The position numbers and the translations under genes were made by a program. Of a stretch of DNA of 64,000 bases, positions 49,226 through 60,411 are shown piece by piece. The stretch lies in NCBI GenBank assembly GCA_022071975.1, contig JAJVIO010000060.1:31882-95881 (forward strand), given 5' to 3'. This DNA comes from Planctomycetota bacterium. GTDB lineage: Bacteria; Planctomycetota; UBA8742; UBA2392. Position 1 is the first letter of the stretch; the number at the start of each line of letters is the position of its first letter. The notes under the pieces are model-generated. The model worked only from the letters and a program-made list of their open reading frames with translations, was not told where the DNA came from and did no database searches.

Positions 49226-49438
49226 ATGCCGGACTGGTTTGAGCTTCTGCACCTTGAGCACGTGGACGCCTGGTTCGACGCGCCTGCGTTGGCGTTGGCG
49301 CTTGCCCTTACTGTCGGCATGGCCGCGCTGGTGCTCGGCTCCGCCCTGCGCCTGCCCGGCATCCTGCTGGCCTTGGCCGCCGGTGTTGCCCTGGGCCCCG
49401 ACTTCGCCAACGTGATCCGCCCGGCCGTGCTGGGTTGA
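49226..49438 (+). pseudogene. Truncated N-terminus of a cation:proton-antiporter-like protein
   Basis: The 70-aa reading frame has an N-terminal 20-residue lead, then [19 protein letters not shown] and [19 protein letters not shown], ending PAVLG at a stop. The [17 protein letters not shown] segment is the hallmark first helix pair of CPA2-type antiporters (about 400-600 aa), of which the rest is missing. It may be a fragment left after deletion, or a small membrane protein. The stop lies just before the RimK-like gene's upstream region. Confidence 0.5.
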
Positions 49439-49491
49439 CTGGCTCGCTTCTCGCGCCGGTGCTATCTTGGGCGCGTTCGCACGGACAACCC

Positions 49492-50412
49492 ATGCGCATC
49501 TGTATCCTTTCACGGAACCCGACGCTGTATTCGACGCGCCGCCTGCGCGACGCCGCCCTTGCGCGCGGCCACAAGGTGATGGTGGTTGACTACCTGCGCT
49601 GCTACGTGGACATCACGGCGCGCAGCCCCAAGGTGATGTACACCGGCGCGGCGCTGCAGAAGTTCGATGCCATCGTGCCGCGCGTGGCCAGCAGCGCAGA
49701 GGCCGCCTACGGCGCGGCTATCGTGCGGCAGTTCGAGATGATCGGCAGCTACAGCCTGAACGCCAGCCAGGCCATCGTGCGCAGCGGCGACAAGCTGCGC
49801 AGCCTGCAGCTGCTTTCGCGGCAGAATGTGGACCTGCCGCGCACCAGCTTCGCGCACGCGACTCTCAGCAAGGACGACCTGATCGACCTGGTCGGTCCGC
49901 CGCCGCTGGTCATCAAGCTGCTGCAGGGCAGCCAGGGCGCCGGCGTGGTGCTGGCGCCGACGCGCAAGGCCGCCGAGGCGGTGATCAGCGCCTTCCAGCA
50001 GTTGAACGCCAACTTCCTGGTGCAGGAGTTTATCGCCGAGGCCGAGGGCCGCGACATCCGCGCTTTCGTGGTGGGGGGCAAAGTGGTGGCAGCCATGGAG
50101 CGCAGCGCGCCTCCCGGCGACTTCCGCAGCAACCTTCACCGCGGCGGCACGGCCAAGGCGATCAAGCTGACCAAGCGGGAAGAGCGCGTGGCGATCAGCG
50201 CCGCCAAGGCCATGAACCTGAATGTCGCGGGCGTTGACCTGATCCGCGCCAAGCGCGGGCCCCTGGTGCTTGAGGTGAACTCGTCGCCGGGCCTCGAGGG
50301 CATCGAGACCGCCACCAAGGTGGACGTGGCCGAGCAGATCATCGAATACATCGAGAAGAAGGTGACCGAGAACGAGTCACAGGACCCGCAGCGCAAGAAG
50401 GTGGACGCGTAG
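49492..50412 (+). CDS. RimK-type ATP-grasp ligase
   Basis: The 306-aa product has the RimK layout: a flavodoxin-like N-terminal domain ([20 protein letters not shown]), then an ATP-grasp with [36 protein letters not shown] and the metal-binding end [15 protein letters not shown]. RimK adds glutamates to the C-terminus of ribosomal protein S6; relatives make coenzyme F420 gamma-glutamyl tails or lysine-carrier links. The length and sequence favour the S6 group. The ATG at 49492 begins directly with the first strand. Confidence 0.88.
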   Translation: MRICILSRNPTLYSTRRLRDAALARGHKVMVVDYLRCYVDITARSPKVMYTGAALQKFDAIVPRVASSAEAAYGAAIVRQFEMIGSYSLNASQAIVRSGDKLRSLQLLSRQNVDLPRTSFAHATLSKDDLIDLVGPPPLVIKLLQGSQGAGVVLAPTRKAAEAVISAFQQLNANFLVQEFIAEAEGRDIRAFVVGGKVVAAMERSAPPGDFRSNLHRGGTAKAIKLTKREERVAISAAKAMNLNVAGVDLIRAKRGPLVLEVNSSPGLEGIETATKVDVAEQIIEYIEKKVTENESQDPQRKKVDA

Positions 50413-50429
50413 GGCGGGCTTCGCCCGCC

Positions 50430-50520
50430 AGGGCTCAGGTGTCAGGGCTTCGGGCTTAGGGGGAAAGCAGTCTGGCTCGACGGTTCTTCCCTGAAACCTA
50501 AAACCTGAAACCTGAAACCT
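50430..50520. repeat. Inverted 7-mer array (GGTGTCAGGGCT.../CCTGAAA)
   Basis: The right arm is a clear 7-mer run, CCTGAAACCTAAAACCTGAA followed by ACCTGAAACCT. The left arm (GGCTCAGGTGTCAGGGCTTC) is a degenerate inverse. It lies between the RimK-like gene and the next gene. Confidence 0.7.
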
Positions 50521-50533
50521 TTCGCGAGAGCCC

Positions 50534-51007
50534 ATGTCCGACACCGAATCCGCCATTCGTCGCCAGCTTGCCGAACAGGTGCAGGAGACCTTCGCCTCGG
50601 CGCTCAATGCCGTGACCTGGGCGCTGCTGCGCCAGGCCGACCGCAGCGTGCTGGACGACGAGAAGATGCTGTATGCCGCCTTCGCCTCGGCTTACCACTA
50701 CCTTGAGACCGGCACGTTCCTTGAGCACCAGCGCGCCGAGTGGCTGATCAGCCGCGTCTACGCCGCCCTCGGCAACGGGCCGGAAGCCCTGCGCCACGCC
50801 GAGCGCTGCATGGCGCTGACCACCGCCCACCGCGACCAGATGCCCGACTTCGACCGCGCCTTCGCCCTGGAAGCGCTCGCACGCGCCCACTCCACGGCCG
50901 GCAACGCGGACGAAGCCGCGAAGTTCCGAGCCGAGGCCGAGCAGGCCGGCAACGCGATCAGCGACGAGCAAAGCCGCAAGGTGTTCCTCGAAGAGCTGAA
51001 CGCCTGA
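50534..51007 (+). CDS. Hypothetical TPR-like helical protein
   Basis: The 157-aa product is all helical. Residues 70-150 resemble TPR pairs: EWLISRVYAALGNGPEALRH, AERCMALTTAHRDQMPDFDR, AFALEALARAHSTAGNADEA, AKFRAEAEQAGNAISDE. TPR repeats bind partner proteins. No enzyme motif is present. It shares the strand with the RimK-like gene and is separated from it by a repeat array. Function unknown. Confidence 0.65.
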   Translation: MSDTESAIRRQLAEQVQETFASALNAVTWALLRQADRSVLDDEKMLYAAFASAYHYLETGTFLEHQRAEWLISRVYAALGNGPEALRHAERCMALTTAHRDQMPDFDRAFALEALARAHSTAGNADEAAKFRAEAEQAGNAISDEQSRKVFLEELNA

Positions 51008-51091
51008 ACAGTGGCACGGGCGCCCCGCCCGTGTGCGGCACGCCAGCGCCGGGCGCAGCCCGGCGGGCATGGGCGAGGCGCCCATGCCACA
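51008..51091. repeat. Multi-hairpin element with GTGGCA...TGCCAC outer arms, copy 2
   Basis: GTGGCACGGGCG-cccc-CGCCCGTG, CCGGGC-gca-GCCCGG and GCATGGGCG-agg-CGCCCATGC lie inside GTGGCA/TGCCAC outer arms. It exactly fills the gap between the convergent TPR-like gene and rsmB. The right-hand end CATGGGCGAGGCGCCCATGCCAC is identical to the element at 36783-36872. Confidence 0.75.
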
Positions 51092-52660
51092 TTACGGCGC
51101 TCTGAGCCTCGCCACGTAGCCGCCGTCGTGCCAGGCGGGCACGGGCAGTTGGTAGTTCTCGTACTCGACTTCCCAGCCGAGATCTTCCCTCCGTGTCTCG
51201 CCTACCTTGCCGCGCAGGAAGCGGTGGATCACGTCCGGGCCTTCATCCAGCAGGATGCTGCACACGCTGTACACCAGCGCGCCGCCGGGCTTCAGGTTGG
51301 CGGCCGCGTTCTCGAGTATCCGCAGCTGCAGGGCGTTCAGGTCGCGCACGGCGTTTTCGTCAATGCGGTGTCGCGCTTCCACGCGGCGCGCCAGCACGCC
51401 GCTGTTGCTGCACGGCGCGTCCACCAGCACGCGGTCGAACTGCTCGGGGAACTTCACCTCGGCCGCGTCGGCCTGCACCATGGCGATGCTGCGATAACCC
51501 ATGCGCGCGACGTTCTGGCGGATCAGCTCGATCTTCGGCTCGGTCACGTCGCAGGCCAGAATCTTCGCGCGGTCGCCGGTCAGCTCCGCCAGGTGGCCGG
51601 CCTTGCCGCCCGGGGCGCTGCACAGGTCCAGCAGCATCTCGCCCGGCCTGGCCTGCAGCGCGGGCGCCACCAGCTGGGCCGAGTAGTCCTGCACGTAGAA
51701 AGCGCCCAAAGCCCAGCCCGGGTGCTCGGTCAGGTTGCGCACCTTGGCGGGCAGGGCCAGCGCCGTGGCGTCGAAGGGCGTCTTCACGGCCTCAACGCTG
51801 GTGCCGCGGGCCGTCCACCACTGGGCCAGCTCCTGCCAGCCGGCGCTGAGCGGGTTCGGCCGTACCCAGGTGGCCGGGCGCTCGATGGTTGAAATCGCGA
51901 CCTGCGTGGCAGCCTCCGGGCCGTGCTGCTCGATCAGCCGCTCAACCAGCCAGCGCGGCAGGGAGCCGACGATGGAGAGGTGCGCGGCCAGTTCCTTGGC
52001 CGGGTCGGGGAAGATCGCGCGTTCGGCCACCAGCATGCGCCCGTCGCCCAGGCGCGCGCGGTCGGGCCACAGGGGCGGCGGCTGGTGGGCCGCGACCAGT
52101 CTGCGGTAGTCCTCGGGTTCGGCCTGCTCGACGCGCACGAACTCGCCCAGCCGCCGCACCAGCGCGTTCACGAAGCCGCGCCCCTTGTGGTCGGGCGTCA
52201 GCAGGTCCACGGCCGCGTTGCCGTGGGCGTAGGCCGCGCGCGGGTCATCAAGCAGATACCAGGCCAGAAACAGGTGCAGGGCCGCGCGCACGTCGGGGTC
52301 GAGCTCGCCGGGCGGGCGCGACGACAGGTGCGCCACCAGGTGATCGAACAGGAAGGCGAAGCGCACGGCGTCTTCCAGCATAGGCAGCACGCGGTGGGCG
52401 GCTTCCGGGTTGTGGCCCTGGTACTTGAGCGTGGCCTGCACGGCGGGCTCAAGCAGGTCGCCGGGTTTCATGCGACGCAAGGTCTCGAAGGCCGCGCGGC
52501 GCGGGTCCAGCTCGTGCACGGTGCGGGCGTGGGGCTTGCGCCGTTCTCCGCGCTGCTTGAACGGGCGCTCGTGGCGCGGGCCCTTGGGCTGGCCGTGGTA
52601 GGGGCGTTTGGTTGGGGCAGGGCCGGGCTGGCGCGCGCGTCCGCGAGGTCGATCAGTCAT
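51092..52660 (-). CDS. rsmB: 16S rRNA (cytosine-967-C5)-methyltransferase-like
   Basis: The 522-aa product has a basic low-complexity N-terminus (about 50 residues, MTDRPRGRARQPGPAPTKRP), an NusB-like helical RNA-binding domain (AFETLRRMKPGD to FVNALVRRLGEF), then a SAM-dependent methyltransferase core: LDLCSAPGGKAGHLAELTGD, VDAPCSNSGVLARR and LVYSVCSILLDEGPDV. The two motif cysteines (DAPCS and YSVCS) are those used by NSUN/RsmB enzymes. The N-terminal NusB-like domain supports RsmB over RsmF. Its promoter side faces the long 7-mer arrays. Confidence 0.88.
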   Translation of the reverse strand: MTDRPRGRARQPGPAPTKRPYHGQPKGPRHERPFKQRGERRKPHARTVHELDPRRAAFETLRRMKPGDLLEPAVQATLKYQGHNPEAAHRVLPMLEDAVRFAFLFDHLVAHLSSRPPGELDPDVRAALHLFLAWYLLDDPRAAYAHGNAAVDLLTPDHKGRGFVNALVRRLGEFVRVEQAEPEDYRRLVAAHQPPPLWPDRARLGDGRMLVAERAIFPDPAKELAAHLSIVGSLPRWLVERLIEQHGPEAATQVAISTIERPATWVRPNPLSAGWQELAQWWTARGTSVEAVKTPFDATALALPAKVRNLTEHPGWALGAFYVQDYSAQLVAPALQARPGEMLLDLCSAPGGKAGHLAELTGDRAKILACDVTEPKIELIRQNVARMGYRSIAMVQADAAEVKFPEQFDRVLVDAPCSNSGVLARRVEARHRIDENAVRDLNALQLRILENAAANLKPGGALVYSVCSILLDEGPDVIHRFLRGKVGETRREDLGWEVEYENYQLPVPAWHDGGYVARLRAP

Positions 52661-52699
52661 GGGGCCAAGATAGTGGGGGATTGAGGGAAACCAAGTACT

Positions 52700-52790
52700 C
52701 GGAGGTCAGAGGTCGGTGGTCAGAGGTCAGAGGATAGAGGTCAGAGGATAGAGGTCAGAGGTCAGAGGTCAGAGGATAGAGGTCAGAAGC
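52700..52790. repeat. 7-mer array (TCAGAGG/ATAGAGG), about 12 units
   Basis: Runs of TCAGAGG alternating with ATAGAGG, for example GGTCAGAGGATAGAGGTCAG. The unit length is 7 throughout. It lies upstream of rsmB. Confidence 0.85.
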
Positions 52791-52808
52791 ATCCAGGCGG
52801 GCTGTATC

Positions 52809-52978
52809 CCTCCCGTCTACTGCCTCCCGCCTCCAGCCTCCTGCTTCCTGCTTCCTGCCTCCTGCCTTCCGCCTCCTGCTTCCTGCCTCCAGCCTCCCGC
52901 CTCCAGCCTCCTGCTTCCTGCTTCCTGCCTCCTGCCTTCCGCCTCCTGCCTCCTGCCTCCTGCCTCCTGATTCCTGAA
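52809..52978. repeat. 7-mer array (CTCCTGC/TTCCTGC/CTCCAGC), with 70-bp higher-order repeat
   Basis: About 24 units of a pyrimidine-rich 7-mer (CTCCTGC, TTCCTGC, CTCCCGC, CTCCAGC). A block of 58 bases at 52821-52878 recurs almost identically at 52891-52948, i.e. with a period of 70 (ten units). Upstream of the secreted HEAT gene. The protein-like track ORFs over it (EAGGRRQ repeats) are a product of the 7-base period. Confidence 0.9.
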
Positions 52979-53094
52979 CCGACGCCCCTTGGACTGACAC
53001 ACCGGAATGGTACTCTCTCCCCCCTTGGAAATGACCGTCCCGGTAAACCACCGGGCACGGCTGATCGTTTTGATACCGCAGAGGTTGCACGGAC

Positions 53095-55443
53095 ATGAAG
53101 CACTGCCTGCTGATCTGGACACTGGCCATCACGGCCGCGATTTCCCTGGCCGCCGGCGACTACGCCGACGAAGTCAAAGACCTGGGCGACAAGAACAAGC
53201 GTTCCGCGGCGATCGAATCCCTGGCCAAGGCCGGCGGTGACGCCTTTGAAGACCTGCTCGACGGCCTGAACCAGAACCCCGACGAAGAAGGCCTCGCCGC
53301 CGACGTAAAGGCCGAGCGCAGCGCCCGCCGCCTCGAGTGCGCCCGCCTGCTGGGCGGCCTGAACGACACCCGCGCCAGCGCCGACCTGGTCAAGCTGCTG
53401 GAAGCCCAGGCCGTGGAAAACCCGGCCTACCCGTGGCTCGGCGCCGCCTGCGCCAACGCGCTCGGCCGCCTGTGGGCGGAGAAGCCGGCGGGCACCGACC
53501 GCAACGCCATCGTCGGCAGCCTGAAGCTGTACGCGCTGGACGCCAAGCTGGACATCCGTCTGCGCTGGGGCGCCCTGCATGGCCTGGCCCACCTGAAGGC
53601 CGAGGCCGCCAGCGTTTCGCCCATGATGACCGACGCTTCGCTGGACCAGTTGCTGCGCTCGGCCGCCATGGAAGTAGTGGTCGCCTGCAAGCATGAGGCT
53701 TCTGCCGACGCCCTGCTTGACCTGTGGGAGACCCAGCGCCTTGGCCCCAAGGGCGAAGACGGCAAGCACGCCGGCGCGGTTTCGAAAGATTACACCCAGC
53801 CTCTGGGCCTGCAGGCGCTGTTCGGCCTGGGCTCCATGGGCGACAAGCGCGCCGTGGACGGCCTGGTGGATGTCTGCACCCTCAACGAGTTCGCCGCCTA
53901 CACCCAGCTGCGCGATGAAGCCGTGCGCCAGATGAAGACCGACGCGCTGGTCGCGGAAGCGCTGACTTCGCTGGTTGCTACGTTTAAAGATGTAGACAAG
54001 CCCACCGCGCGCAGCCGCGCCGCCCAGACCCTCGGCGACCTCGGCGCCCGCGGCGTGACGGCGTTCCTGGCTGTGGCCGACGATGAAGCCCCCAAGCCCA
54101 AGGAAGGCGAGGCTCCGGACAAGTACGCCGCCGATTACTACGCCAAGGAAGTGGACGCGCACCTCACCGCCCTGCGCAGCGACGACGCGCTGAAGGCGTT
54201 TGTGGAGGCCTACGGCACCCTGCCCGCGGAATCCAAGTCGCTGCGGCAGAAGATCGTCGACCACCTGCTGAACAACCGCAATTCATTAAAGGAAGCAAGC
54301 CTTGGGCTGTTCCGCACTGCCGCCGACGATGAGAGCCTGGAAGCTCCCAAGCGCGCGCAGGCCATCAACGCCTGGGCCGAGGCCAAGGGCAAAGAATCGT
54401 TCGAGGACCTTTCCCGTTGGGCCAAGCATGCCGACGGCGTGATCCGCGCCCAGGCCGTGCAGAACCTCGGTCGCAGTTACATCCCGCTGGCCAAGTCGCT
54501 GCCGCTGTTGAAGGAGGCGCTGGCTGACAAAGGCGAAGATTTCGCCAAGGCGCGCGAGAACGCGATCCAGGGCCTGCAGCGCAGCGACGACAAGGAGCTG
54601 CTGCCGCTGTTCACGGATGCACTGGACCCCACCAAGGAAACCAGCGGTGAAGTCCGCAACGCAGCACTGAAGTCGATCGACATCTACCGCCGCAACGCCC
54701 GCGTTGACGACGACCAGGTGTTCGCCGCCGTGAAGGGCCGCGTCGGCGACCCGGATGAAAACGTGCGAGCCACGGCCGTTCGAGTGGCCTCAACCATGGC
54801 GCAGCGCATGGGCAACCGCACCGAGGGCGTCGAGATCATCGAGAAGGCCCTGTCGGATTCCAGCAAGGAAGTGCGCCTGCAGGCTTACGGCCAGGTGGTG
54901 CTGGTGGTCGGCGACATCAAGGCTGACAAGGTGATCAGCGCCGCGCTGCTGGAGGAAACCCCGGACCTCAAGGGCAACGCCGTGCAGGCGCTGTCCAGCC
55001 TCGACAGCTTCGGCGACAACAAGGATCAGCAGCAGCGCCTGGTTGACCTGGCTCTCGGCGTGATCGACGACCGCGTGCGCGAAAACGCGGCCAAGGACCT
55101 GCTGGGCAAGCTGGGCCAGGGCGCGCTGTTCAACTACACGTCGGACAAGCTGCGCGCGCGCATCGAGGCGCTGACGGCCGGCGAGCGCAAGGAATACGCC
55201 AAGGTGCCGGTGCTGGTGCGCACCCTGGTGGCAATCCAGGACGACACCTACTTCGGCAACGTGCAGACGCTGGCCGAGGTTCCCAACGTTGAGTTGCGCC
55301 GCGCCTGCATTGAGTACATCAAGGCGTTCGGGACCAAGAACGACCTGCCGTTCCTGCGCACGCTGAAGGATCGCACCGATGCCGCCGCGCAGAGTGTGCG
55401 GGCGGAAATCGAGGCGGCCATCACCGCGCTTGAGAACAGGTAA
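53095..55443 (+). CDS. Secreted HEAT-repeat protein
   Basis: The 782-aa product has a signal peptide (MKHCLLIWTLAITAAISLAAG) and then HEAT-like repeats to the end, for example CARLLGGLNDTRASADLVKLLE and VFAAVKGRVGDPDENVRATAVRV. No membrane segment follows, so it is exported to the periplasm. It begins the run of six plus-strand genes containing MoxR and VWA/DUF58 genes. It probably scaffolds an envelope complex. It lacks the VWA domain of the HEAT-VWA proteins at 28692-31798. Confidence 0.8.
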   Translation: MKHCLLIWTLAITAAISLAAGDYADEVKDLGDKNKRSAAIESLAKAGGDAFEDLLDGLNQNPDEEGLAADVKAERSARRLECARLLGGLNDTRASADLVKLLEAQAVENPAYPWLGAACANALGRLWAEKPAGTDRNAIVGSLKLYALDAKLDIRLRWGALHGLAHLKAEAASVSPMMTDASLDQLLRSAAMEVVVACKHEASADALLDLWETQRLGPKGEDGKHAGAVSKDYTQPLGLQALFGLGSMGDKRAVDGLVDVCTLNEFAAYTQLRDEAVRQMKTDALVAEALTSLVATFKDVDKPTARSRAAQTLGDLGARGVTAFLAVADDEAPKPKEGEAPDKYAADYYAKEVDAHLTALRSDDALKAFVEAYGTLPAESKSLRQKIVDHLLNNRNSLKEASLGLFRTAADDESLEAPKRAQAINAWAEAKGKESFEDLSRWAKHADGVIRAQAVQNLGRSYIPLAKSLPLLKEALADKGEDFAKARENAIQGLQRSDDKELLPLFTDALDPTKETSGEVRNAALKSIDIYRRNARVDDDQVFAAVKGRVGDPDENVRATAVRVASTMAQRMGNRTEGVEIIEKALSDSSKEVRLQAYGQVVLVVGDIKADKVISAALLEETPDLKGNAVQALSSLDSFGDNKDQQQRLVDLALGVIDDRVRENAAKDLLGKLGQGALFNYTSDKLRARIEALTAGERKEYAKVPVLVRTLVAIQDDTYFGNVQTLAEVPNVELRRACIEYIKAFGTKNDLPFLRTLKDRTDAAAQSVRAEIEAAITALENR

Positions 55444-55529
55444 GTGCCGGATTTAAGGACCCTTGCACAGGGCCCATGCGTAAAAATAGAGCAGCCCCGT
55501 TTCGCGCCCCGTTGAGCAGGAGGCAGATC

Positions 55530-58085
55530 TTGCGAACCCGAACCCTGTTCCTGCTTCTGGCAGGCTTCGGAATCTTCGCGGCCCTCAGCCGGCCGGCAGC
55601 GACGGTGATCGCCCAGGACGAGGGCGGCCTGGTCGTGAACCCGGACCTCTACCTGCCCGCCGGGCGGGTGGAAGACGGCGTGATGTACAAGATCCGCGAG
55701 GCCCGCCAGCGCGAGCTGGAGGCCTTGGACCTCGCCCGCGAAGGCAAAGAGAAAGAGGCCTTCGAAAAGTGGCGCGACGCTTTCGGCCGCTACCACCACC
55801 TGCGCGAAGAGTACCTGAAAGACGACCTCCCGCCCAACGCGGAGCTGATGGTGCGCGCGGAGAACGGGTTCGCCGACCTGCCCAAGGAAAAGCGTCGCGA
55901 ACTGGCGGTCTACACCGAGACCTGGATCCCGCTGGCCGACTACATCAACTCGCGCTTCCGCATTGCCGACTGGCCGCCCGCCCTGAAGAGCCGGCTCGAG
56001 CTTCAGCAGGCCGCCAAGGGCGCAGAAATGCTCAGCAAGGCGCAGCAGAACGACGACGCCTTCCTGCTGCGGCGCTGCGCGCGCTTCTATCAGTTCAGCC
56101 AGGCCGGCCGTACGGCATTGCGGCTGCTGGCCGAGCAGGCGCTGGAGAGCGGCGACGCGGTGTCGGCGGTGCGCTGGCTTGAGGAATACCAGTTCAGCTG
56201 GGCCGAGGAGTTCGACCGCGACGGAGCATTGCAGGTGCAGTTCGTGCGCGCCTGCCGCGACGCCGGCATGAACTACCGCCTTGGCAAGATGCTGCGCAGG
56301 CTGGAACGCACGGGCTTCAGCGCCGAGGTGGACGTCGGGGGCACGAAGTTCAAGAGCCTCGACTACATCCGCGAAATGACGCAGCAGCAGCCCCCGATGC
56401 AACGGCCCGAGCTGGCACAAGCCGGCTGGCGCACGCTGCAGGGCGACGGCTCACGCAACGGCATAGCCCCGCCCCTGGACGGCGTGACGGATATGCTCGA
56501 CCTCGGGCCGGAAGACGGCGTGAACGGCTTCATGCTGGTCGAAAAGATCCCGGGCCTCGAGCGCCAGCAGGACGAATACAGCGGCGAAGAGCCGCCGGCC
56601 CTGCCCGTGGTGTTCCCCAGCTCGCACGAGAGCGGCTTCTTCGTGCACCGTGTGCCCGGCAAGGAAGACGAGCCCGAGCGGCTGATGTGGTTCCGTCACG
56701 GGCGGGAAAGCAACCCGCTGCCGCTGGAAGTGCCCAAGAGCCTGCGTTACGGCAATCGGGCGCAGCAGCAGAACCGCGGCTGGTGGGGGCGCGGCGGCCA
56801 GGTGCGCTCGCGCTACCGCGTGATGGGCTCGAGCATCGGGCGCCTGCGCTGGGAGCTGGATAACCGCGAGAGCGACGTGCTGTTTGCTGTGCTCGGCACC
56901 GGCAGCCCCACCCGCGAGAAGACCGGCGATCCCACCGGCAACCAGATCCAGGCTTTTGACCTCGGGCGCGACGCGGCCCTGCGCGTCACGCTGCCCAACC
57001 GCAAAGTAGAAGAAGCGGGCGGCGACTGGGACTTCCTGAAAGACATGGTGTTCTGCGGCGCGCCGCTGATCCGCAACAACAAGCTCTACATCGCCGGCGC
57101 ATACACCGCAAAGGACAGCTACGAGGTGTGGCTGTGCTGCTTCGATGTCACACCCAAGGGCGACCCCAGCAAGGGCGAAGGCAAGCTGGTGTGGCGCACG
57201 CAGCTGTGCGCCAAGAAGCTTACCAGCCAGCCCTGGGGCGGCTGGGGCAACGAGCCCGTAACGCTGCCCGAGATCAGCAGCGTCGCCGAGCAGGGCGGCC
57301 TGCTGTACTGCTGCACCCACGCCGGCGCGATCGGCGCCGTGGACCGCGCCACCGGCGAACTCAGCTGGGTTGCCCGCTACGGGCGCGACCGCGGCGGCTA
57401 CCTCGAGGGCTGGTTCAACAACGCGCCGGTCGCCGCGGGAGGCTTCGTGGTGACGGAGCCCTACGACCACCGGCTCGCGCTGGTGCTCGATGCCATCACA
57501 GGCAGCCACCTGATGGAGTACCCCAAGCGCGGCCGAGGCGCCGTCGGCGAGCAGGAGCACGTGCTGGGCGTGATCGACAACCGCATGATCATCCAGGGGC
57601 GCTCAAAGCTGTTCTCGGTGGGATTGACGGAGTTCCGCGCCGGCGGCACCCGCGAGGCCGACTGGGGCAGCCAGCATTTCCAGGCCGAATACGCCACGGG
57701 CGACAAACCCCAGGGCCGCGGGCTGATCGCCGGCGACCGCGTGCTGGTGCCGTTCACGCAGGCCTCGGCGCCGTACGTGGCGGTGTATGACGTGAACTCG
57801 GGCAAGCTGCTGACGCGCATGAAGCTGGACGGCATGAAGTCAAGCGCGCTGCCCACGACCCTGACGGTGATCTGCCGCGGCGAATCGTACAAGGACGCCG
57901 ACGGCCTCACACGCTATCATCCCTGCACGTTGACGGACCCGAAAACGGGCAACGTCTACAATGTCGAGCAGCTGAAGAACGGTGAGACTTTCACCTTCCC
58001 GTCAGGCGAGAGCTCGACCGTAAAGAAGGAAACTTTCCTGGTCGTCGCGTCGGCCCAGTGGGTCTACGTGTTCAAGGCTGAGTAG
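55530..58085 (+). CDS. Secreted PQQ-like beta-propeller protein
   Basis: The 851-aa product starts at a TTG, chosen because AGGAGG lies six bases before it and the signal peptide ([19 protein letters not shown]) then begins at residue 2. The track's ATG at 55476 would add 18 residues. About 300 helical residues are followed by a propeller-like region with blades such as [30 protein letters not shown] and [18 protein letters not shown]-like propellers without cofactor act as protein-binding platforms, as in BamB. It belongs to the same operon as the HEAT protein before it and MoxR after it. Confidence 0.75.
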   Translation: MRTRTLFLLLAGFGIFAALSRPAATVIAQDEGGLVVNPDLYLPAGRVEDGVMYKIREARQRELEALDLAREGKEKEAFEKWRDAFGRYHHLREEYLKDDLPPNAELMVRAENGFADLPKEKRRELAVYTETWIPLADYINSRFRIADWPPALKSRLELQQAAKGAEMLSKAQQNDDAFLLRRCARFYQFSQAGRTALRLLAEQALESGDAVSAVRWLEEYQFSWAEEFDRDGALQVQFVRACRDAGMNYRLGKMLRRLERTGFSAEVDVGGTKFKSLDYIREMTQQQPPMQRPELAQAGWRTLQGDGSRNGIAPPLDGVTDMLDLGPEDGVNGFMLVEKIPGLERQQDEYSGEEPPALPVVFPSSHESGFFVHRVPGKEDEPERLMWFRHGRESNPLPLEVPKSLRYGNRAQQQNRGWWGRGGQVRSRYRVMGSSIGRLRWELDNRESDVLFAVLGTGSPTREKTGDPTGNQIQAFDLGRDAALRVTLPNRKVEEAGGDWDFLKDMVFCGAPLIRNNKLYIAGAYTAKDSYEVWLCCFDVTPKGDPSKGEGKLVWRTQLCAKKLTSQPWGGWGNEPVTLPEISSVAEQGGLLYCCTHAGAIGAVDRATGELSWVARYGRDRGGYLEGWFNNAPVAAGGFVVTEPYDHRLALVLDAITGSHLMEYPKRGRGAVGEQEHVLGVIDNRMIIQGRSKLFSVGLTEFRAGGTREADWGSQHFQAEYATGDKPQGRGLIAGDRVLVPFTQASAPYVAVYDVNSGKLLTRMKLDGMKSSALPTTLTVICRGESYKDADGLTRYHPCTLTDPKTGNVYNVEQLKNGETFTFPSGESSTVKKETFLVVASAQWVYVFKAE

Positions 58086-58107
58086 AGGCGTATCCAAAGA
58101 GGGCCAC

Positions 58108-59163
<1,056 letters not shown>

Positions 59164-59235
59164 ACCGGACGACACACTGATCAAAGCCCAGCCCGCCTGG
59201 GGTGAGTTTATCGAACTCCAAGGGCTGGGGTGCCA

Positions 59236-60357
59236 ATGAGCGAAACGGAAACAGACAAGCAGAAGGAGAAGGACGAAGCTCTCCAGGCCCGTAAAGAGGA
59301 GCTGGAAGAAGAGCTCGAGCGTTACGCTCAGGCCGGCGCTTTCAGCCCGGGGCTGATCAAGTTCACCCGCTGGCTCAGCCGGCTGCTTTACCTGGGCATG
59401 GCAATCGCCTTCATGGCCATGCTGTTCAACGGCTGGGGTAAGGTAAGTGAAGAGAAGTACCAGGAGGCAGTGCAGCGGGCGATTGACATCAAGAAGACGG
59501 CCGACGAAGCCAAGGACAGGCTGGCAGAGGCCGAGGGCGGCAGGCTGGTCGCGGAAACGCGCGCCCGGCTGCTGCAGAACGAGCTGGATGCGCTGAAGAC
59601 AGGCCCCGCGGTAGCGGACCGGGCGCAAGAGAAGGCACGCGACCTGGTGTGGCGCGCCTGGGGCGAGCAGGCGGCCGCGGAGTTATGGCGCGAACGGCTG
59701 GCCCACGGTGGGGGAGAAAGCCAGTTCCCCGACCCGGCCCAGGCGGCGAAGAATGCGGTGCACCAGCTTGGCAATGCCTCTGCCGGAGCACGCCTCTCGC
59801 TGCTGAAAGAGATGGTGGATTTCGGCGAGGTGCTGGTGACGCAGGCGGCGCTGGAGCAGGTGAAGGCGAATCAGCCCGAGGTGCGCGCCATCGCGGCGAT
59901 GCTGCTGGGCAGACTGCGCACGGAAGAGTGCAAGGCGGCCCTGAAGAGCGCCATCGAGCACGAGCAGGACGAGAATGCCAGGCGTGAAATGCTGTTCAGC
60001 TTCGGCCTGGCCTGGCCCGGCGAACTGGAGAACGAATACGAGGCGGAGGCCTGGGCCGGTTTTGCGGCGACTGAGTACAAGCAGGTCGCCAGGCTAACCG
60101 AGGCGTACAAAAAGGCGCCGGAAGACAGGCGGCTGGAGCTGCTGGCGTTGGTGACCGAGTCAGACCGAACTGCGCCGCTTGACCTTCTGCCGAGCGTGGC
60201 GACTTCGGATCGCGCCCTGGCGGAACGAATCATAGCGGTGCGAGGGATGGCTGGAGTAAACAGCGAGAGGCCTCGAAATGTGCTGAAGGCCCTCAGCGAG
60301 GGGGACGGAGTACTGGCAGACGAAGCAAAGAAGGCATTGAGCAAGTTGGAAGAATAG
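59236..60357 (+). CDS. Membrane-anchored HEAT-like protein in the MoxR operon
   Basis: The 373-aa product has an N-terminal charged coil (KQKEKDEALQARKEELEEELE), one membrane segment (LSRLLYLGMAIAFMAMLFNG, about residues 44-63), a second coiled coil (QRAIDIKKTADEAKDRLAEAE), then HEAT-like helices (VRAIAAMLLGRLRTEECKAALK). ATG at 59236; a GTG two codons earlier is also possible. Standard Bat operons have no such gene between MoxR and DUF58, so this is a lineage-specific component or an insertion. Not recognised as a named family. Confidence 0.65.
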   Translation: MSETETDKQKEKDEALQARKEELEEELERYAQAGAFSPGLIKFTRWLSRLLYLGMAIAFMAMLFNGWGKVSEEKYQEAVQRAIDIKKTADEAKDRLAEAEGGRLVAETRARLLQNELDALKTGPAVADRAQEKARDLVWRAWGEQAAAELWRERLAHGGGESQFPDPAQAAKNAVHQLGNASAGARLSLLKEMVDFGEVLVTQAALEQVKANQPEVRAIAAMLLGRLRTEECKAALKSAIEHEQDENARREMLFSFGLAWPGELENEYEAEAWAGFAATEYKQVARLTEAYKKAPEDRRLELLALVTESDRTAPLDLLPSVATSDRALAERIIAVRGMAGVNSERPRNVLKALSEGDGVLADEAKKALSKLEE

Positions 60358-60378
60358 GAACGCGGGCCTCCGGCCCGC

Positions 60379-60404
60379 ATGCGGACGGGACGTCCGCGCT
60401 CCGG
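60379..60404. repeat. GCGGAC...GTCCGCGCTCCGG element
   Basis: ATGCGGACGGGACGTCCGCG followed by CTCCGG, near identical to 34589-34614. It sits directly before the DUF58 gene, preceded by CGGGCCTCCGGCCCG, so the two hairpins occupy the whole 54-base gap. Confidence 0.7.
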
Positions 60405-60411
60405 AAGAACC

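Noticed and set aside
52783-54264. 493-aa minus-strand ORF with EAGGRRQ repeats
   Set aside because: The peptide repeat is only the reading of a 7-base DNA repeat, and the remainder is antisense to the secreted HEAT gene.
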